Assembly (NCBI RefSeq): GCF_963678635.1
Contig: NC_087064.1
Span: 25,522,189 to 25,586,188 of the forward strand
Source of the DNA: Symsagittifera roscoffensis
Taxonomy: Eukaryota > Xenacoelomorpha > Acoela > Convolutidae
Length of the DNA: 64,000 bases
Direction of reading: 5' to 3'
Shown: piece by piece, positions 12,101 through 24,331 of the stretch
Layout of the letters: each line of letters opens with the position of its first letter
Position numbering within the stretch: the first letter of the stretch is position 1
Program-made: the position numbers and the translations under genes
Notes under the pieces: generated by a model
What the model saw: only the letters and a program-made list of their open reading frames with translations
Databases searched by the model: none
Told to the model about the DNA's origin: nothing

Positions 12101-15100
12101 AAACATTACTTTTCTTGTTTAACTCACTCTATGTAATTTTTCCTTTTAGAAAAATATTCTGGAAAAAAGTGTAAATCTTATAGAATTCATACTAGAAAAA
12201 CAGAAAACAATTTGAGCCATACGAGTTATAAAGATGATCAAACTTTCCATTCTGCCTCAAACAAAAATTCTGCAGAAGAAACATTCAAAACCAAAATTTC
12301 TTCCTGTAATACAGAATCAAATCCATAAATTTGAAATTTACTAACTTCCACAAGTTTTTTTAGGCTGAAGACTTCCGACTAGACTGAGTTGTTGGGTTCC
12401 CTTGTCACCAACAAGAACCTTTACTTTCAGCAGTCCTCTGACTAACTCACTCTCGCCAGAGATAGACCACGTGACCGCCTGCTCAGCCCACGATTGTGAC
12501 GTCACTGGGTTGATGGTGTCTGAGAACTGACCAATCAGATCGTCTGATGAGTCGTAGAGACGCACCTCCAGGGCTGTATCTTGTACTAAATAAAAAAACT
12601 GTTTATAAATAAGAAAACTTTAGTTTCAGGTAATTTTTTCAGGCAATTTTTTTTTCTAAAATTGATCTTAAAGAAGTCTTACGTATGTTCGGTCCTAAAG
12701 TTCTAATGGGACAATAACATTAGAAAGTTTTCACGATAAATCAGCACTATTTTGTACTCCTAGCTTGAAAAAAAAACGATTTTCAACTTGTTGTAGTTGT
12801 TTTCTACTAACAGAAATAGTCAGACAGTCCCTGAAGAGCCACTATGATATCCAGGGACGTCTTGGATCCATGGTGGAGACTGGCAAACACGAAGCCCCCA
12901 GTACTCATTCCAGGGTCACTAATCGGACTCAACAGGGCTCCAAACGACTCACGGAGCAGTGCTCGATGTTTAGTAATGACTCCCTTAACTTCACCGTCAG
13001 GATACACTTCAGTTTTCAAGGTCGCAAACAGCAGATTAGATGACATCTTTTCCATTATTTTAAACTCCACGTCTTTCCACGTTACACAAATCCTACGTCC
13101 AGGGGCTAAATCGACCACGTGATCAATTTTATGTGTGAACAGGGCTTGATCGGGGTTGTTGGGGTCAGTGACCTCTAAGAACGTAGGTCTTCCTGACATC
13201 TGTTTGTGAATGATCGAGATGTGAACAGTTTGGCTTTCTGGAATGTACTCCAAGTAGATTCGGCTAACTGCGCCTGTTTGCCTTCTTGGCCAGAAATTGT
13301 TGCCACTCAGGATTGCAGTGAAGTCTAAATTATCAATATAAGTAAGCTTTTCGTCGCATAAAGCAGAATTTTATTAAGCAGAACCTTAATTTTTCACTGA
13401 AAAAGTGTACATCAACAAAATTTTTCGTTCTAGCAAAATGGATTTTTTCGTTCATTGAATAAAACTTAATCAACATGAAAGCGTATCTTTTGACCAAACG
13501 TTACAAGAACTTACAATTGAAGTCCTCTTCGAGAGAAAGAAATTTGTTCTCCACTTCCTGTGGGTTCTCTTTTTCATTCTTTTCATCATCCCCGTCTCGC
13601 AGCATTCCTTTTTTGGACGAATCTTCTTTCGAGAACGGGTTTATAAAGCTGTCTTTTTTATCTTCTGAAACAAAGCAGAAGCTGTTTTACAAAGCTTTTA
13701 AAACAGATCAAAAAAGTCAGTCTGTGGAATATGTGTTTAGAAACTTATTTACAAACCTATTTTTTTTTAGAAATTATAATGATGGGCGATTGAAAAACAG
13801 ACAGTATCTTGCATATTGTTTCATCATTTGAAAGTAGTTTATATTGATCTTATTTCTTATTGATGAAACTACTAACCTTCTGGACAGTATTTGCAGCACT
13901 TTTTTGGGTCCGAGATCGGATATTCGCAGTCTAGAGGGGGACACTTATCCCCTATCTGTTCACAAGAGACCTTGGGCAATAGATCACTCTCGTAGAAGTA
14001 GTAGCCAAACATTTCAGCCTAAAACAAAAAAATTTTTAACCAGTAAAAAAAAGAAATTGAGAGTTAGCTGATGAAAGTCGCTCGATTAAGACGTTGGCGG
14101 TTCGAAGCCACCTCCTGACTTTTTTGATAGCACTATTTAATTCACTAGAAAATTGGAATTGATCTAAAGCTGAAGTCTGAACCTATGGGTCATTTCTGCT
14201 CTTTGAGAGATACCATATGATTTCCATGATCACAATAATCATGACTTGGTTTGTTTGTTTTTTGCTCTTAAATTAGAATTTTGTTTGGTTAGACGTTGTT
14301 TATTTAGTCGACTTCTTCTGCCAACTTTGTTGTCTTTTGTCGAATTGAACAGCTCTTCGTTGTCGTCATCAGTCGTATGTGATCTACTAATTAGGCGCCT
14401 CCTTCAGCTCCTCTCGCAGCCTGTTCGGCGCCCAATCACCTGTTCGCTTTGATTAATTCACACATGCACACATCTCTTCGCACCTCTCAACTAGTTCAAT
14501 GTTGTTTCAGACGTGTTTGATTGGCTTCAATTAAAAAATTATGGACTGTGTAAAATACACAAGTGGTGCACGACTTAAGTCGCTTAAATAAACAAAATGG
14601 CTAGTTTAAAAAAGTAGTCTAATTAGAGTTCTTTTTTCTTACCAAAGAATTTAGAACCAGAATTTGATTTTTTCTTGATTTATACCACTCGTATTGAATA
14701 TATTAGATCTGTTTCATGTGTGATGGTTTGCAAACAAAGGATGATGTGGGATGACAACTGGATCCCAAAATAATAAATGTGTCTAAGATATACACTATGC
14801 CAAAAATAAAAAGAGAATACGCCAATTAGAATGATAATATGTTTGAAGGTTTTTCGGGCAACTCGATTTGAATTCTAGGGATAAACTTTTTACAAAAAAG
14901 TTAACTGCGCCTCAAGGGATTGTCTAATGAAGGGGTCCAACAGATCGATTTAGGATACGCGGGATCGAATCTATGATTCACCACTTGATTTTGAAATCTA
15001 TCCTATGTAACTTTGGCGCCTCTGAGGAAGATGATTTTTTTTCAAAAACTTCGGTGTTAAGTTGAAAAATGGCGCCGCAACACGGCTTGCGCGGTAGATC

Positions 15101-16037
15101 CAAATTTCAACCAATCAGAGTTAGAAACATCAGTAGAGATAGGAGCGGACGGGAAGTAAAATAAGTATCAATTTGATGTAGTATATCTTTCAAAAACATA
15201 TGTTTTACAAAAGCTAAGTGCACAAATGCTCAATTCATCACAAGTGATCGTCATATGTAAGGTTTCCAAACCTAGCGCGCAATACCTCGCATCTAAATCT
15301 AGCCTAGTCCTCGATTATGAGGTGTGTTTTTGCAGTTGACTGTTTTTTTCGTACTGTTAGCTGTTTATTTACCTGGTAGCAAGTGCAGGTTACACATGGC
15401 ATGTATGTTGGTCTGTTGAATATTTCGAGGGTAGGGTGCCACACATCCCCGACTGAGAACTCCTCCGTTCCAAACACACACTTGCCTGAAACACAGCAGC
15501 ACACACGACAATAAACTAATGAGTCACTAATATCGGCTTATTTTAAAAGTCTCAGATCACCAAACATTGAGTTCTATACCATATTAAACATTTGTTCACA
15601 CCACCACACATTTGCTTTTAGGTTTCGCAATATTTTTGGAAAAGTGCATTAGGAAAATTTTGTTTTGTGTAACGGGCGCGTTTTGCATAGTAAAATTGAC
15701 AAAGGAAAACTTTTTCGGTGAAAAAAAATGTAATATAGGCAAAGTTGAGTTTTAAACGAAGTATCTTCTTCATAACTTGATCAATTCGATTATATCTTCA
15801 ACACTTTTGGAATGGTTGCACATTTTCTGCGAATAGTTTTATTAGGTTTGGGAAAAACTGATATTTGTTTGATATTTGGCACTTACTGGGATCCCGATTT
15901 CCAGGCACTGAATTAAGATCACCTTCTCCGTCGTCATGTAGAGGAAAATCGGCCGCACAATTAAGCAAAGCTAACAAGAATATTTGAAAAGCTGAAGCGT
16001 AAAAGGTCAACTTAAAGTGACCAACTAAAACGAACAT
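9169..16037 (-). CDS. chrd: Chordin, secreted BMP antagonist (11 coding exons)
   Basis: Chordin binds BMP ligands outside the cell and is cut by tolloid proteases to set dorsoventral patterning. Coding exons (minus strand, 5' to 3') are 15887-16037, 15373-15485, 13877-14018, 13515-13664, 12812-13324, 12346-12585, 11357-12066, 10919-11158, 10155-10617, 9581-9781 and 9169-9224. All junctions are GT-AG and every phase joins, giving 992 codons plus TAG. The ATG at 16,037 is preceded by an in-frame TAA, and a hydrophobic signal peptide follows. Domains: vWC1 about residues 53-134; four CHRD domains about 186-680 (motif RHRALLRESF); vWC2 726-784; vWC3 804-867 (PVKKNPTDCC); vWC4 909-973; and an 18-residue tail. 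The MQADGG motif at 892-897 matches the conserved second tolloid site. The domain order and length match animal chordins (human is about 955 residues). The first two exons are duplicated upstream. Confidence 0.95.
14065..14125 (+). pseudogene. tRNA-like / Pol III promoter relic in chordin intron 2
   Basis: An A-box-like TAGCTGATGAAAG (14,065) is followed about 34 bp later by a strong B-box match, GGTTCGAAGCC (14,099-14,109), and then a run of six T (14,120-14,125), which is a typical Pol III stop. I cannot pair a 7-bp acceptor stem, so it is not an intact tRNA. It could be a tRNA pseudogene or a SINE head. It is antisense to chordin and about 50 bp from exon 3. Confidence 0.35.
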
Positions 16038-17423
16038 CTTTTTCGAATCGACGATCACTTAACAGCCGATTCTCAAAAATTCGAACAAAAAAGTTCAAAA
16101 AATGCAATTTGCTAATATTAAATGTACAATCTAAAAATTAAATTTAACCTTTGTATTTGATTGACGTCGATTGTTTTTATGCTCATCTGCAAAATTGATT
16201 CGAAGCAGAATATTAGCAGATAAATGATTGGTTAAAATTTTGTGCTCTCAAATTAAAAAATGCAGATTGTGCTTAAGATAGACAAATTAAATAATGTGAT
16301 TTGATCAACACAAGCAATACAAGCTGAAATTGAATGGTAAGACTAAATTTTTTGAGGGGACTCTTTTCAAGTTTTCCAAGTTGGTAAGAAAACTCATTTC
16401 GATAATGGAACTGCTACGTACCAGGTAGTTAACATAGCATGCTTAAAACGCCAACCACTGGTATGTTTTTTTGCTTACATACCAAAAAAATGAGGGTATA
16501 AACGAATTGTAAAATTGCAGGTTCTGTCTTCAGTTTTCGCTAGATGCCAAATTTGATTAACGACAGCACGAAGACGAAATAAGAGATGTAACCAAGGCTC
16601 TAATTGGGCCTTAAGAATTGATTATATATTTTTATCTTTGGCTGAGTAAAAATCTTCAGCTAGAGATTTTGATTAGGCTTCAATAAAATTTAGCTGATAA
16701 TTTACAATACTGGTACGGGATCTGAAATGGTAAGGATAAAACTTGGCCAGGGCAACCCCATTATTATTTCAGTAGACTCGCTAATAATACTGATAAAGAA
16801 ATAGCAGTCGAAATCTATTAGCAAAATTTGATTAAAAGTTGGAGTTGGGGAATTTAATTTGCAAAAAATTTATTTCATATACATTAGCGTGTCGGTATTA
16901 GGAGAAGGCACCCTTTAATTTTGGTAGCCATAATATTGTAGCAGATGTTTTGTGCTAAGCAGCCCTATAACTTATCTGAATGTGCACACGGTGCCAATAA
17001 ATACTAATTTTGAGGGGCAAAGCAAAGCGCACATTAAGAAAATCAATGTTTGGTCGAACCCTTTCAAAACGGCTAATTTTGCTCCAAAATGCATGAGGCG
17101 CATAACAAAATCAAAAAGGGCGCCTGAAAATGGTCAAAAAGTTTTCATATGTAAATTTTTGCCTGACTTTGCAATAAACGAATGGCATCCATGCTAAGAT
17201 AGGACAAAGTGCCTTGCGTATAAATAATAACCAGTAACTTTTTGTCATCCTACGCTCGCTTCGCCGCTAAAATCAAATTCCTAAGAGAAAAACAACCGGT
17301 CATTCGCTCATCAAATTGACAAAAAAAAACAAACCGCAGCCTTAAAAATACTAGAGTAGACTTTATCGATGAAAATGATGCATGAAATGAGACTCTGAGA
17401 CCACTAAAGTCGAGGTTTACGAT

Positions 17424-17520
17424 CAGGGGCGGATTTAGGGGGATCATCCCCCTCAGGGATTCGACTCCTCGGGGATTCGACTCATCAGGGATTCGACCCC
17501 CTCATGAACCATATCTGTGA
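17424..17520 (+). mobile_element. MITE end fragment (CAGGGGCGG family)
   Basis: It begins CAGGGGCGGATTTAGGGGG and continues with 'CAGGGATTCGAC' repeated three times. This matches the left end of the complete element at 22,688-23,040. No right end follows, so this is a truncated copy. It is also present at 21,095 in the second duplication unit. The open reading patch at 16,950-17,200 resembles the element's interior (GGTGCCAATAAATACTAATT). Confidence 0.5.
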
Positions 17521-17961
17521 TTCATATTTCCACCGAGATGGTCGTAATGCACAATCGAAAACCATCCATGTTTGAAAACCGTCTCTCAATCTCTTTTTGA
17601 TTCATATACATTCTCCATCGAGGTGGTCAGAAAGCAAAATTGATAAATAATCGAGACGATTGAAACATAGCCAACCGACAGTTGGAAAAGTGAGGACAAA
17701 TCCTTTTTGTAACTGGTGAGCGTAACTTGATTGCCTTTCAGCAATTAAACTTGAACTGAACTCGCATAAGAATCAAAAGCTATCAAGGAAAATTTAAGTC
17801 GACTTTTTTAGGACTTCTCCCAAAAATGGAAAAAAGCAACACGACCTATACAAGTGATATATCATCTCGCTCATAAACATTTCAGCAAGAGGTGCAGGTT
17901 AACTCAAAACTTATTCTAGAAATATAAACTGCCCACTTACACCAACGGGCATCTTCAGTAC

Positions 17962-18069
17962 TGAGTTTAAGTCAAGGGTGGCTCACTCTTAGAAAAATTT
18001 CAAGAAGGTACACCGTCTGTTCGTCACGCTATCTTAATTTCGGCCGGATAGATTCATGCAACTTCTTAG
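17962..18069 (-). mobile_element. Truncated LTR, cut at the duplication junction
   Basis: This is the reverse complement of the 3' part of the LTR seen at 44,252-44,646 and 55,342-55,767. The shared block 'ACAGACGGTGTACC' and the GATAGCGTGACGAACAGACG region are recognisable. It stops abruptly where duplication copy 2 begins. Confidence 0.8.
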
Positions 18070-21000
18070 CCTCCTTCAGCTCCTCTCGCAGCCTGTTCGG
18101 CGCCCAATCACCTGTTCGCTTTGATTAATTCACACATGCACACATCTCTTCACACCTCTCAACTAGTTCAATGTTGTTTCAGACGTGTTTGATTGGCTTC
18201 AATTAAAAAATTATGGACTGTGTAAAATACACAAGTGGTGCACGACTTAAGTCGCTTAAATAAACAAAATGGCTAGTTTAAAAAAGTAGTCTAATTAGAG
18301 TTCTTTTTTCTTACCAAAGAATTTAGAACCAGAATTTGATTTTTTCTTGATTTATACCACTCGTATTGAATATATTAGATCTGTTTCATGTGTGATGGTT
18401 TGCAAACAAAGGATGATGTGGGATGACAACTGGATCCCAAAATAATAAATGTGTCTAAGATATACACTATGCCAAAAATAAAAAGAGAATACGCCAATTA
18501 GAATGATAATATGTTTGAAGGTTTTTCGGGCAACTCGATTTGAATTCTAGGGATAAACTTTTTACAAAAAAGTTAACTGCGCCTCAAGGGATTGTCTAAT
18601 GAAGGGGTTCAACAGATCGATTTAGGATACGCGGGATCGAATCTTTGATTCACCACTTGATTTTGAAATCTATCCTATGTAACTTTGGCGCCTCTGAGGA
18701 AGATGATTTTTTTTCAAAAACTTCGGTGTTAAGTGAAAAAGGGCGCCGTAACACGGCTTGCGCGGTAGATCCAAATTTCAACCAATCAGAGTTAGAAACA
18801 TCAGTAGAGATAGGAGCGGATGGGAAGTAAAATAAGTATCAATTTGATGTAGTATATCTTTCAAAAACATATGTTTTACAAAAGCTAAGTGCACAAATGC
18901 TCAATTCATCACAAGTGATCGTCATATGTAAGGTTTCCAAACCTAGCGCGCAATACCTCGCATCTAAATCTAGCCTAGTCCTCGATTATGAGGTGTGTTT
19001 TTGCAGTTGACTGTTTTTTTCGTACTGTTAGCTGTTTATTTACCTGGTAGCAAGTGCAGGTTACACATGGCATGTATGTTGGTCTGTTGAATATTTCGAG
19101 GGTAGGGTGCCACACATCCCCGACTGAGAACTCCTCCGTTCCAAACACACACTTGCCTGAAACACAGCAGCACACACGACAATAAACTAATGAGTCACTA
19201 ATATCGGCTTATTTTAAAAGTCTCAGATCACCAAACATTGAGTTCTATACCATATTAAACATTTGTTCACACCACCACACATTTGCTTTTAGGTTTCGCA
19301 ATATTTTTGGAAAAGTGCATTAGGAAAATTTTGTTTTGTGTAACGGGCGCGTTTTGCATAGTAAAATTGACAAAGGAAAACTTTTTTGGTGAAAAAAAAT
19401 GTAATATAGGCAAAGTTGAGTTTTAAACGAAGTATCTTCTTCATAACTTGATCAATTCGATTATATCTTCAACACTTTTGGAATGGTTGCACATTTTCTG
19501 CGAATAGTTTTATTAGGTTTGGGAAAAACTGATATTTGTTTGATATTTGGCACTTACTGGGATCCCGATTTCCAGGCACTGAATTAAGATCACCTTCTCC
19601 GTCGTCATGTAGAGGAAAATCGGCCGCACAATTAAGCAAAGCTAACAAGAATATTTGAAAAGCTGAAGCGTAAAAGGTCAACTTAAAGTGACCAACTAAA
19701 ACGAACATCTTTTTCGAATCGACGATCACTTAACAGCCGATTCTCAAAAATTCGAACAAAAAAGTTCAAAAAATGCAATTTGCTAATATTAAATGTACAA
19801 TCTAAAAATTAAATTTAACCTTTGTATTTGATTGACGTCGATTGTTTTTATGCTCATCTGCAAAATTGATTCGAAGCAGAATATTAGCAGATAAATGATT
19901 GGTTAAAATTTTGTGCTCTCAAATTAAAAAATGCAGATTGTGCTTAAGATAGACAAATTAAATAATGTGATTTGATCAACACAAGCAATACAAGCTGAAA
20001 TTGAATGGTAAGACTAAATTTTTTGAGGGGACTCTTTTCAAGTTTTCCAAGTTGGTAAGAAAACTCATTTCGATAATGGAACTGCTACGTACCAGGTAGT
20101 TAACATAGCATGCTTAAAACGCCAACCACTGGTATGTTTTTTTGCTTACATACCAAAAAAATGAGGGTATAAACGAATTGTAAAATTGCAGGTTCTGTCT
20201 TCAGTTTTCGCTAGATGCCAAATTTGATTAACGACAGCACGAAGACGAAATAAGAGATGTAACCAAGGCTCTAATTGGGCCTTAAGAATTGATTATATAT
20301 TTTTATCTTTGGCTGAGTAAAAATCTTCAGCTAGAGATTTTGATTAGGCTTCAATAAAATTTAGCTGATAATTTACAATACTGGTACGGGATCTGAAATG
20401 GTAAGGATAAAACTTGGCCAGGGCAACCCCATTATTATTTCAGTAGACTCGCTAATAATACTGATAAAGAAATAGCAGTCGAAATCTATTAGCAAAATTT
20501 GATTAAAAGTTGGAGTTGGGGAATTTAATTTGCAAAAAATTTATTTCATATACATTAGCGTGTCGGTATTAGGAGAAGGCACCCTTTAATTTTGGTAGCC
20601 ATAATATTGTAGCAGATGTTTTGTGCTAAGCAGCCCTATAACTTATCTGAATGTGCACACGGTGCCAATAAATACTAATTTTGAGGGGCAAAGCAAAGCG
20701 CACATTAAGAAAATCAATGTTTGGTCGAACCCTTTCAAAACGGCTAATTTTGCTCCAAAATGCATGAGGCGCATAACAAAATCAAAAAGGGCGCCTGAAA
20801 ATGGTCAAAAAGTTTTCATATGTAAATTTTTGCCTGACTTTGCAATAAACGAATGGCATCCATGCTAAGATAGGACAAAGTGCCTTGCGTATAAATAATA
20901 ACCAGTAACTTTTTGTCATCCTACGCTCGCTTCGCCGCTAAAATCAAATTCCTAAGAGAAAAACAACCGGTCATTCGCTCATCAAATTGACAAAAAAAAA

Positions 21001-21740
21001 CAAACCGCAGCCTTAAAAATACTAGAGTAGACTTTATCGATGAAAATGATGCATGAAATGAGACTCTGAGACCACTAAAGTCGAGGTTTACGATCAGGGG
21101 CGGATTTAGGGGGATCATCCCCCTCAGGGATTCGACTCCTCGGGGATTCGACTCATCAGGGATTCGACCCCCTCATGAACCATATCTGTGATTCATATTT
21201 CCACCGAGATGGTCGTAATGCACAATCGAAAACCATCCATGTTTGAAAACCGTCTCTCAATCTCTTTTTGATTCATATACATTCTCCATCGAGGTGGTCA
21301 GAAAGCAAAATTGATAAATAATCGAGACGATTGAAACATAGCCAACCGACAGTTGGAAAAGTGAGGACAAATCCTTTTTGTAACTGGTGAGCGTAACTTG
21401 ATTGCCTTTCAGCAATTAAACTTGAACTGAACTCGCATAAGAATCAAAAGCTATCAAGGAAAATTTAAGTCGACTTTTTTAGGACTTCTCCCAAAAATGG
21501 AAAAAAGCAACACGACCTATACAAGTGATATATCATCTCGCTCATAAACATTTCAGCAAGAGGTGCAGGTTAACTCAAAACTTATTCTAGAAATATAAAC
21601 TGCCCACTTACACCAACGGGCATCTTCAGTACTGAGTTTAAGTCAAGGGTGGCTCACTCTTAGAAAAATTTCAAGAAGGTACACCGTCTGTTCGTCACGC
21701 TATCTTAATTTCGGCCGGATAGATTCATGCAACTTCTTAG
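18070..21740. repeat. 3.67-kb tandem duplication, copy 2
   Basis: This second copy, about 99.8% identical by eye, starts with CCTCCTTCAGCTCCTC as copy 1 does. At its right end the LTR continues past the breakpoint (…CTTCTTAG then TCTACTACCG), so copy 2 sits next to the original flank. A recent duplication or two unmerged haplotypes in the assembly would both look like this. Confidence 0.93.
19044..19708 (-). pseudogene. Duplicated chordin exons 1 and 2
   Basis: The duplicate of coding exon 1 (19558-19708) and exon 2 (19044-19156) is identical in coding sequence to the functional pair. Splice sites are preserved: donor GTAAGT after exon 1' and acceptor TTTCAG before exon 2'. Exon 2' ends in phase 0. 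It could splice to exon 3 and give the same protein, but joining it to the proximal exon 2 acceptor (phase 1) would shift the frame. These exons may serve as an alternative distal promoter and leader for chordin, or be a silent remnant. Confidence 0.75.
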
Positions 21741-22027
21741 TCTACTACCGATCTTAATCTTACTCTCATATCTCCTAGTCTCAATAGATCTAGTGTATAC
21801 TGGTATTTGCGAGGTTAGATATCAGGAACTGTTCTGGAGAAGAGTAACTGTTTGCTAAGTTATATTAATTCTGTTCTGGCTTAAGCTAAGAATAGTTTCA
21901 GCCTAACAAATTATTGTAAGTGTTAGTTATGAATCATGGTTTGTTAGTTCTAAGTATTTTACAGAGATAGTTCATCAAGAATATAATAGGTTAAAATAAA
22001 TACTTGTTTTGAACTGGTTCCAGTACA
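21633..22027 (-). mobile_element. Solo LTR upstream of chordin
   Basis: This ~395-bp LTR relative lies on the minus strand, in the same sense as chordin. It starts TGTACTGGAACCAG, ends AAACTCA (TG...CA) and carries 'CTAGATCTATTGAGACTAGG' and 'ACTAAGAAGTTGCATGAATC'. It matches the plus-strand LTRs at 44.3 and 55.3 kb. No coding region is attached, so it is solo or a fragment. It sits about 1.9 kb upstream of duplicated exon 1'. Confidence 0.75.
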
Positions 22028-24331
22028 TAACCAATATTTTCGGGTCTTTTCAGTTAGAGCAATCTCAACCAAAAAATGTAGCGTTTCATTGGTTTTGTTC
22101 TTCCAAATCACATTGGGACACTGTTTTTGTGTCATTAAAATAATTAGAAATCAAAAGTTTATTTCCAGGCAACATAAGGTATAACAAAGACGGCGATAAA
22201 TTACAATAGGTGGTTGATTCAATTTCAATAGCTGGATCGCTTTTTGTTATACTTTACTCACTATGTATAGTTTATATTAAAAGTCACATTTTTTAACAAA
22301 AAGAATTGCAAAAACTCAATTTTTGAATAGCATTTCATTTGGCAGGGTAAAGTATTTATAAATACTATCTGATAGCATGTACAACTGATTGAAAATGAAA
22401 TGACTATATTATGCATTATAGTTCTCAAATTTAAACCATGCACTATACCCCAAAGTGTCACCTATTGTAACATATCACCACAAAGACAACTATGATCAAC
22501 TATTTTAAATACGATTTGCGTTGCACTAAAAATTAGAAGAAAAATTTTGATGTCGAAAAAAGACAATATGATTTATTTTGTTTGCTTTTAAAGTCATCTG
22601 CTAAAAATAATCGTTTTCTGATATTCAATAAGTAAGCAAACTAATTTGTGTTTTATGTGGTCACCAAATTTTTGTTGCTCGTATTGGCAGGGGCGGATTT
22701 AGGGGGGGGGGGGGGGGTGCGGACGCTTCCCTCCCTCAGGGATTCGACCCCCTGCCAACCCAAAGGCTCCGCCTTTATAATATTTTGAGATATCCAACTT
22801 TGGTGACAGACTCAAAAAATTTTCTAAAGGCGCCTTGGGCGCCAATATATACTTATTTTGAGGGGGAGCGCACGGAAAAAACGCAATTTTTTGGTCAAAA
22901 TTTTCAAAAAACTGCCCAACTGCCCAAAAACGCCAAAAAACGTCTCTGTAGTGCTTTGGGAGAGCTCGGAAAATAAATTGATTTTGAAAATCTTCCACCC
23001 CCCCCCCCCCCCCCCCGAAAAATTTTTAGATCCACCCCTGTGTATTGTTATACATCTGAATAACAATAAAAACTGCCAGGTGTCGTGCATTTAGCACCAA
23101 AAAAGAAACATTTCTTTTTTCAAAAATAACTGAAAACTTTTTACATTACTTGTAGAAAGTTTTTCAATTTCATTAACTGGTCTTGAAAAATTGAAAAATT
23201 CAGTGTTTCAGAAAAGCTAAATGGAACTTTAGAACCAGTTTTTGTGCAGCTAGGTTACCGATTTTTCACTTTTAGTCGCTCCTATTTGGATTTAAAAGAA
23301 AACGTTTTCAACCAGTTTTTCTTAACAGAGAAAACAGTTTAAATTTATTTAAACCGATTAGACTCTAACTGGAATTATTTTAGAAAGATAGATCTTTCGT
23401 TGGTCTTGACTTTTATTAGGCGTTCATTTGTGGTAGGAATAATATAAAGCACCAGTTTTTGGTAACTCATGATGTAAACATACTGCGACCCGTTCGGAAT
23501 TTCATTCGTATCACTGTTTTTCGCTTTATCTATTTTTTTAACGTTTGATATGATATGATTGTGAATTTTTTTGATTGGATATGATATGATTGATTAAATG
23601 CCTATCAAAAGTTTTTTTGATTAAATGCTTATCATATTCCTTCATTATTTTGACCGTAAAATCTGACTGCCATCATTCAGACTGCCTTTAGATAGAACGG
23701 AATGAAATTGATTTTAAGCTAATCGCTTTTACCAGTACTTTATGGGATTTATTGAGACCTAATAAAAAAAAGTAACAGGACTGCTCGTATCATGGCCAAC
23801 TCTTGAATGTTTCACATGAAATTTAAGCTATAAGGAGTAAAGTTCTTTTAAAATTTTGCTGAAATTAATGAGAGAAAGTTTTCAATAATTTTTTGAGAGT
23901 TTGCAAATTTTGATGGCTCAACAAATTTAGGTCTATGGCTATCAAAGAGAAAACTTGAATTCTGTTTTTTTTCTGCTTTTACAATGGAATCAAGTTTGTA
24001 CGGATATAATTTCATTTCGAAACGAGACTTCAAATGAGACTATTTCTTTAAAAAAAGTGTGCACTATTTAAAAATCGAGTGCCACCCGCACCAGAGTTAT
24101 ATGGATGAAAATTTATTAAATTGAATTTTGGTGGTCTACTCAGTTAAATTCGAAAATAATCGATTATAATCGATTAGGAATGGATTATAACGATACTTTT
24201 TTTCTAATCAAAAAAAGTCGAACGTAATCAATTCTAATTGCGCGTTTCTTCGATTAACATTTTAGATTAACTGTTACCAATCTCAGTTGCTCAATTCGGA
24301 ATAAATTCTCTTTAATAATTTTTATATTTTT
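22028..24331. other. Intergenic, one MITE, otherwise no gene
   Basis: Apart from the MITE at 22,688-23,040, nothing coding is visible. The frames crossing the MITE read through poly-C/poly-G and are not genes. At about 23,550-23,635 there are short repeats of GATATGATATGATT. Confidence 0.6.
22688..23040 (+). mobile_element. MITE with hAT-like ends, 353 bp
   Basis: It has inverted ends: CAGGGGCGGATTTAGG on the left and a right end whose complement is CAGGGGTGGATCTAAAAA. Flanking octamers CGTATTGG and TGTATTGT agree at six of eight bases, compatible with an old 8-bp target duplication. Internal G- and C-homopolymers (about 16-20 bp) lie just inside each end. It has no transposase. Confidence 0.7.

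Larger units (their letters stand above)
14398..18069. repeat. 3.67-kb tandem duplication, copy 1
   Basis: This unit is repeated at once at 18,070-21,740. It contains most of chordin intron 2, coding exons 2 and 1, about 1.9 kb upstream of the start codon, a MITE remnant and the 3' end of an antisense LTR. I count roughly eight differences from copy 2, including one 1-bp indel near 15,063, and none in the exons. The left breakpoint is inside intron 2. The right breakpoint is inside LTR sequence, at 'CTTCTTAG'. The junction shares only a single base. Confidence 0.93.

Noticed and set aside
15798-16058. Upstream start for chordin giving seven more residues (16,058)
   Set aside because: The codon there is GTG, directly after an in-frame TAA. 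The first ATG is at 16,037 and is followed by the signal peptide.
22699-23094. Overlapping open frames with poly-Pro/poly-Gly at the MITE ends
   Set aside because: They read through homopolymers and the inverted ends of a MITE, on both strands.
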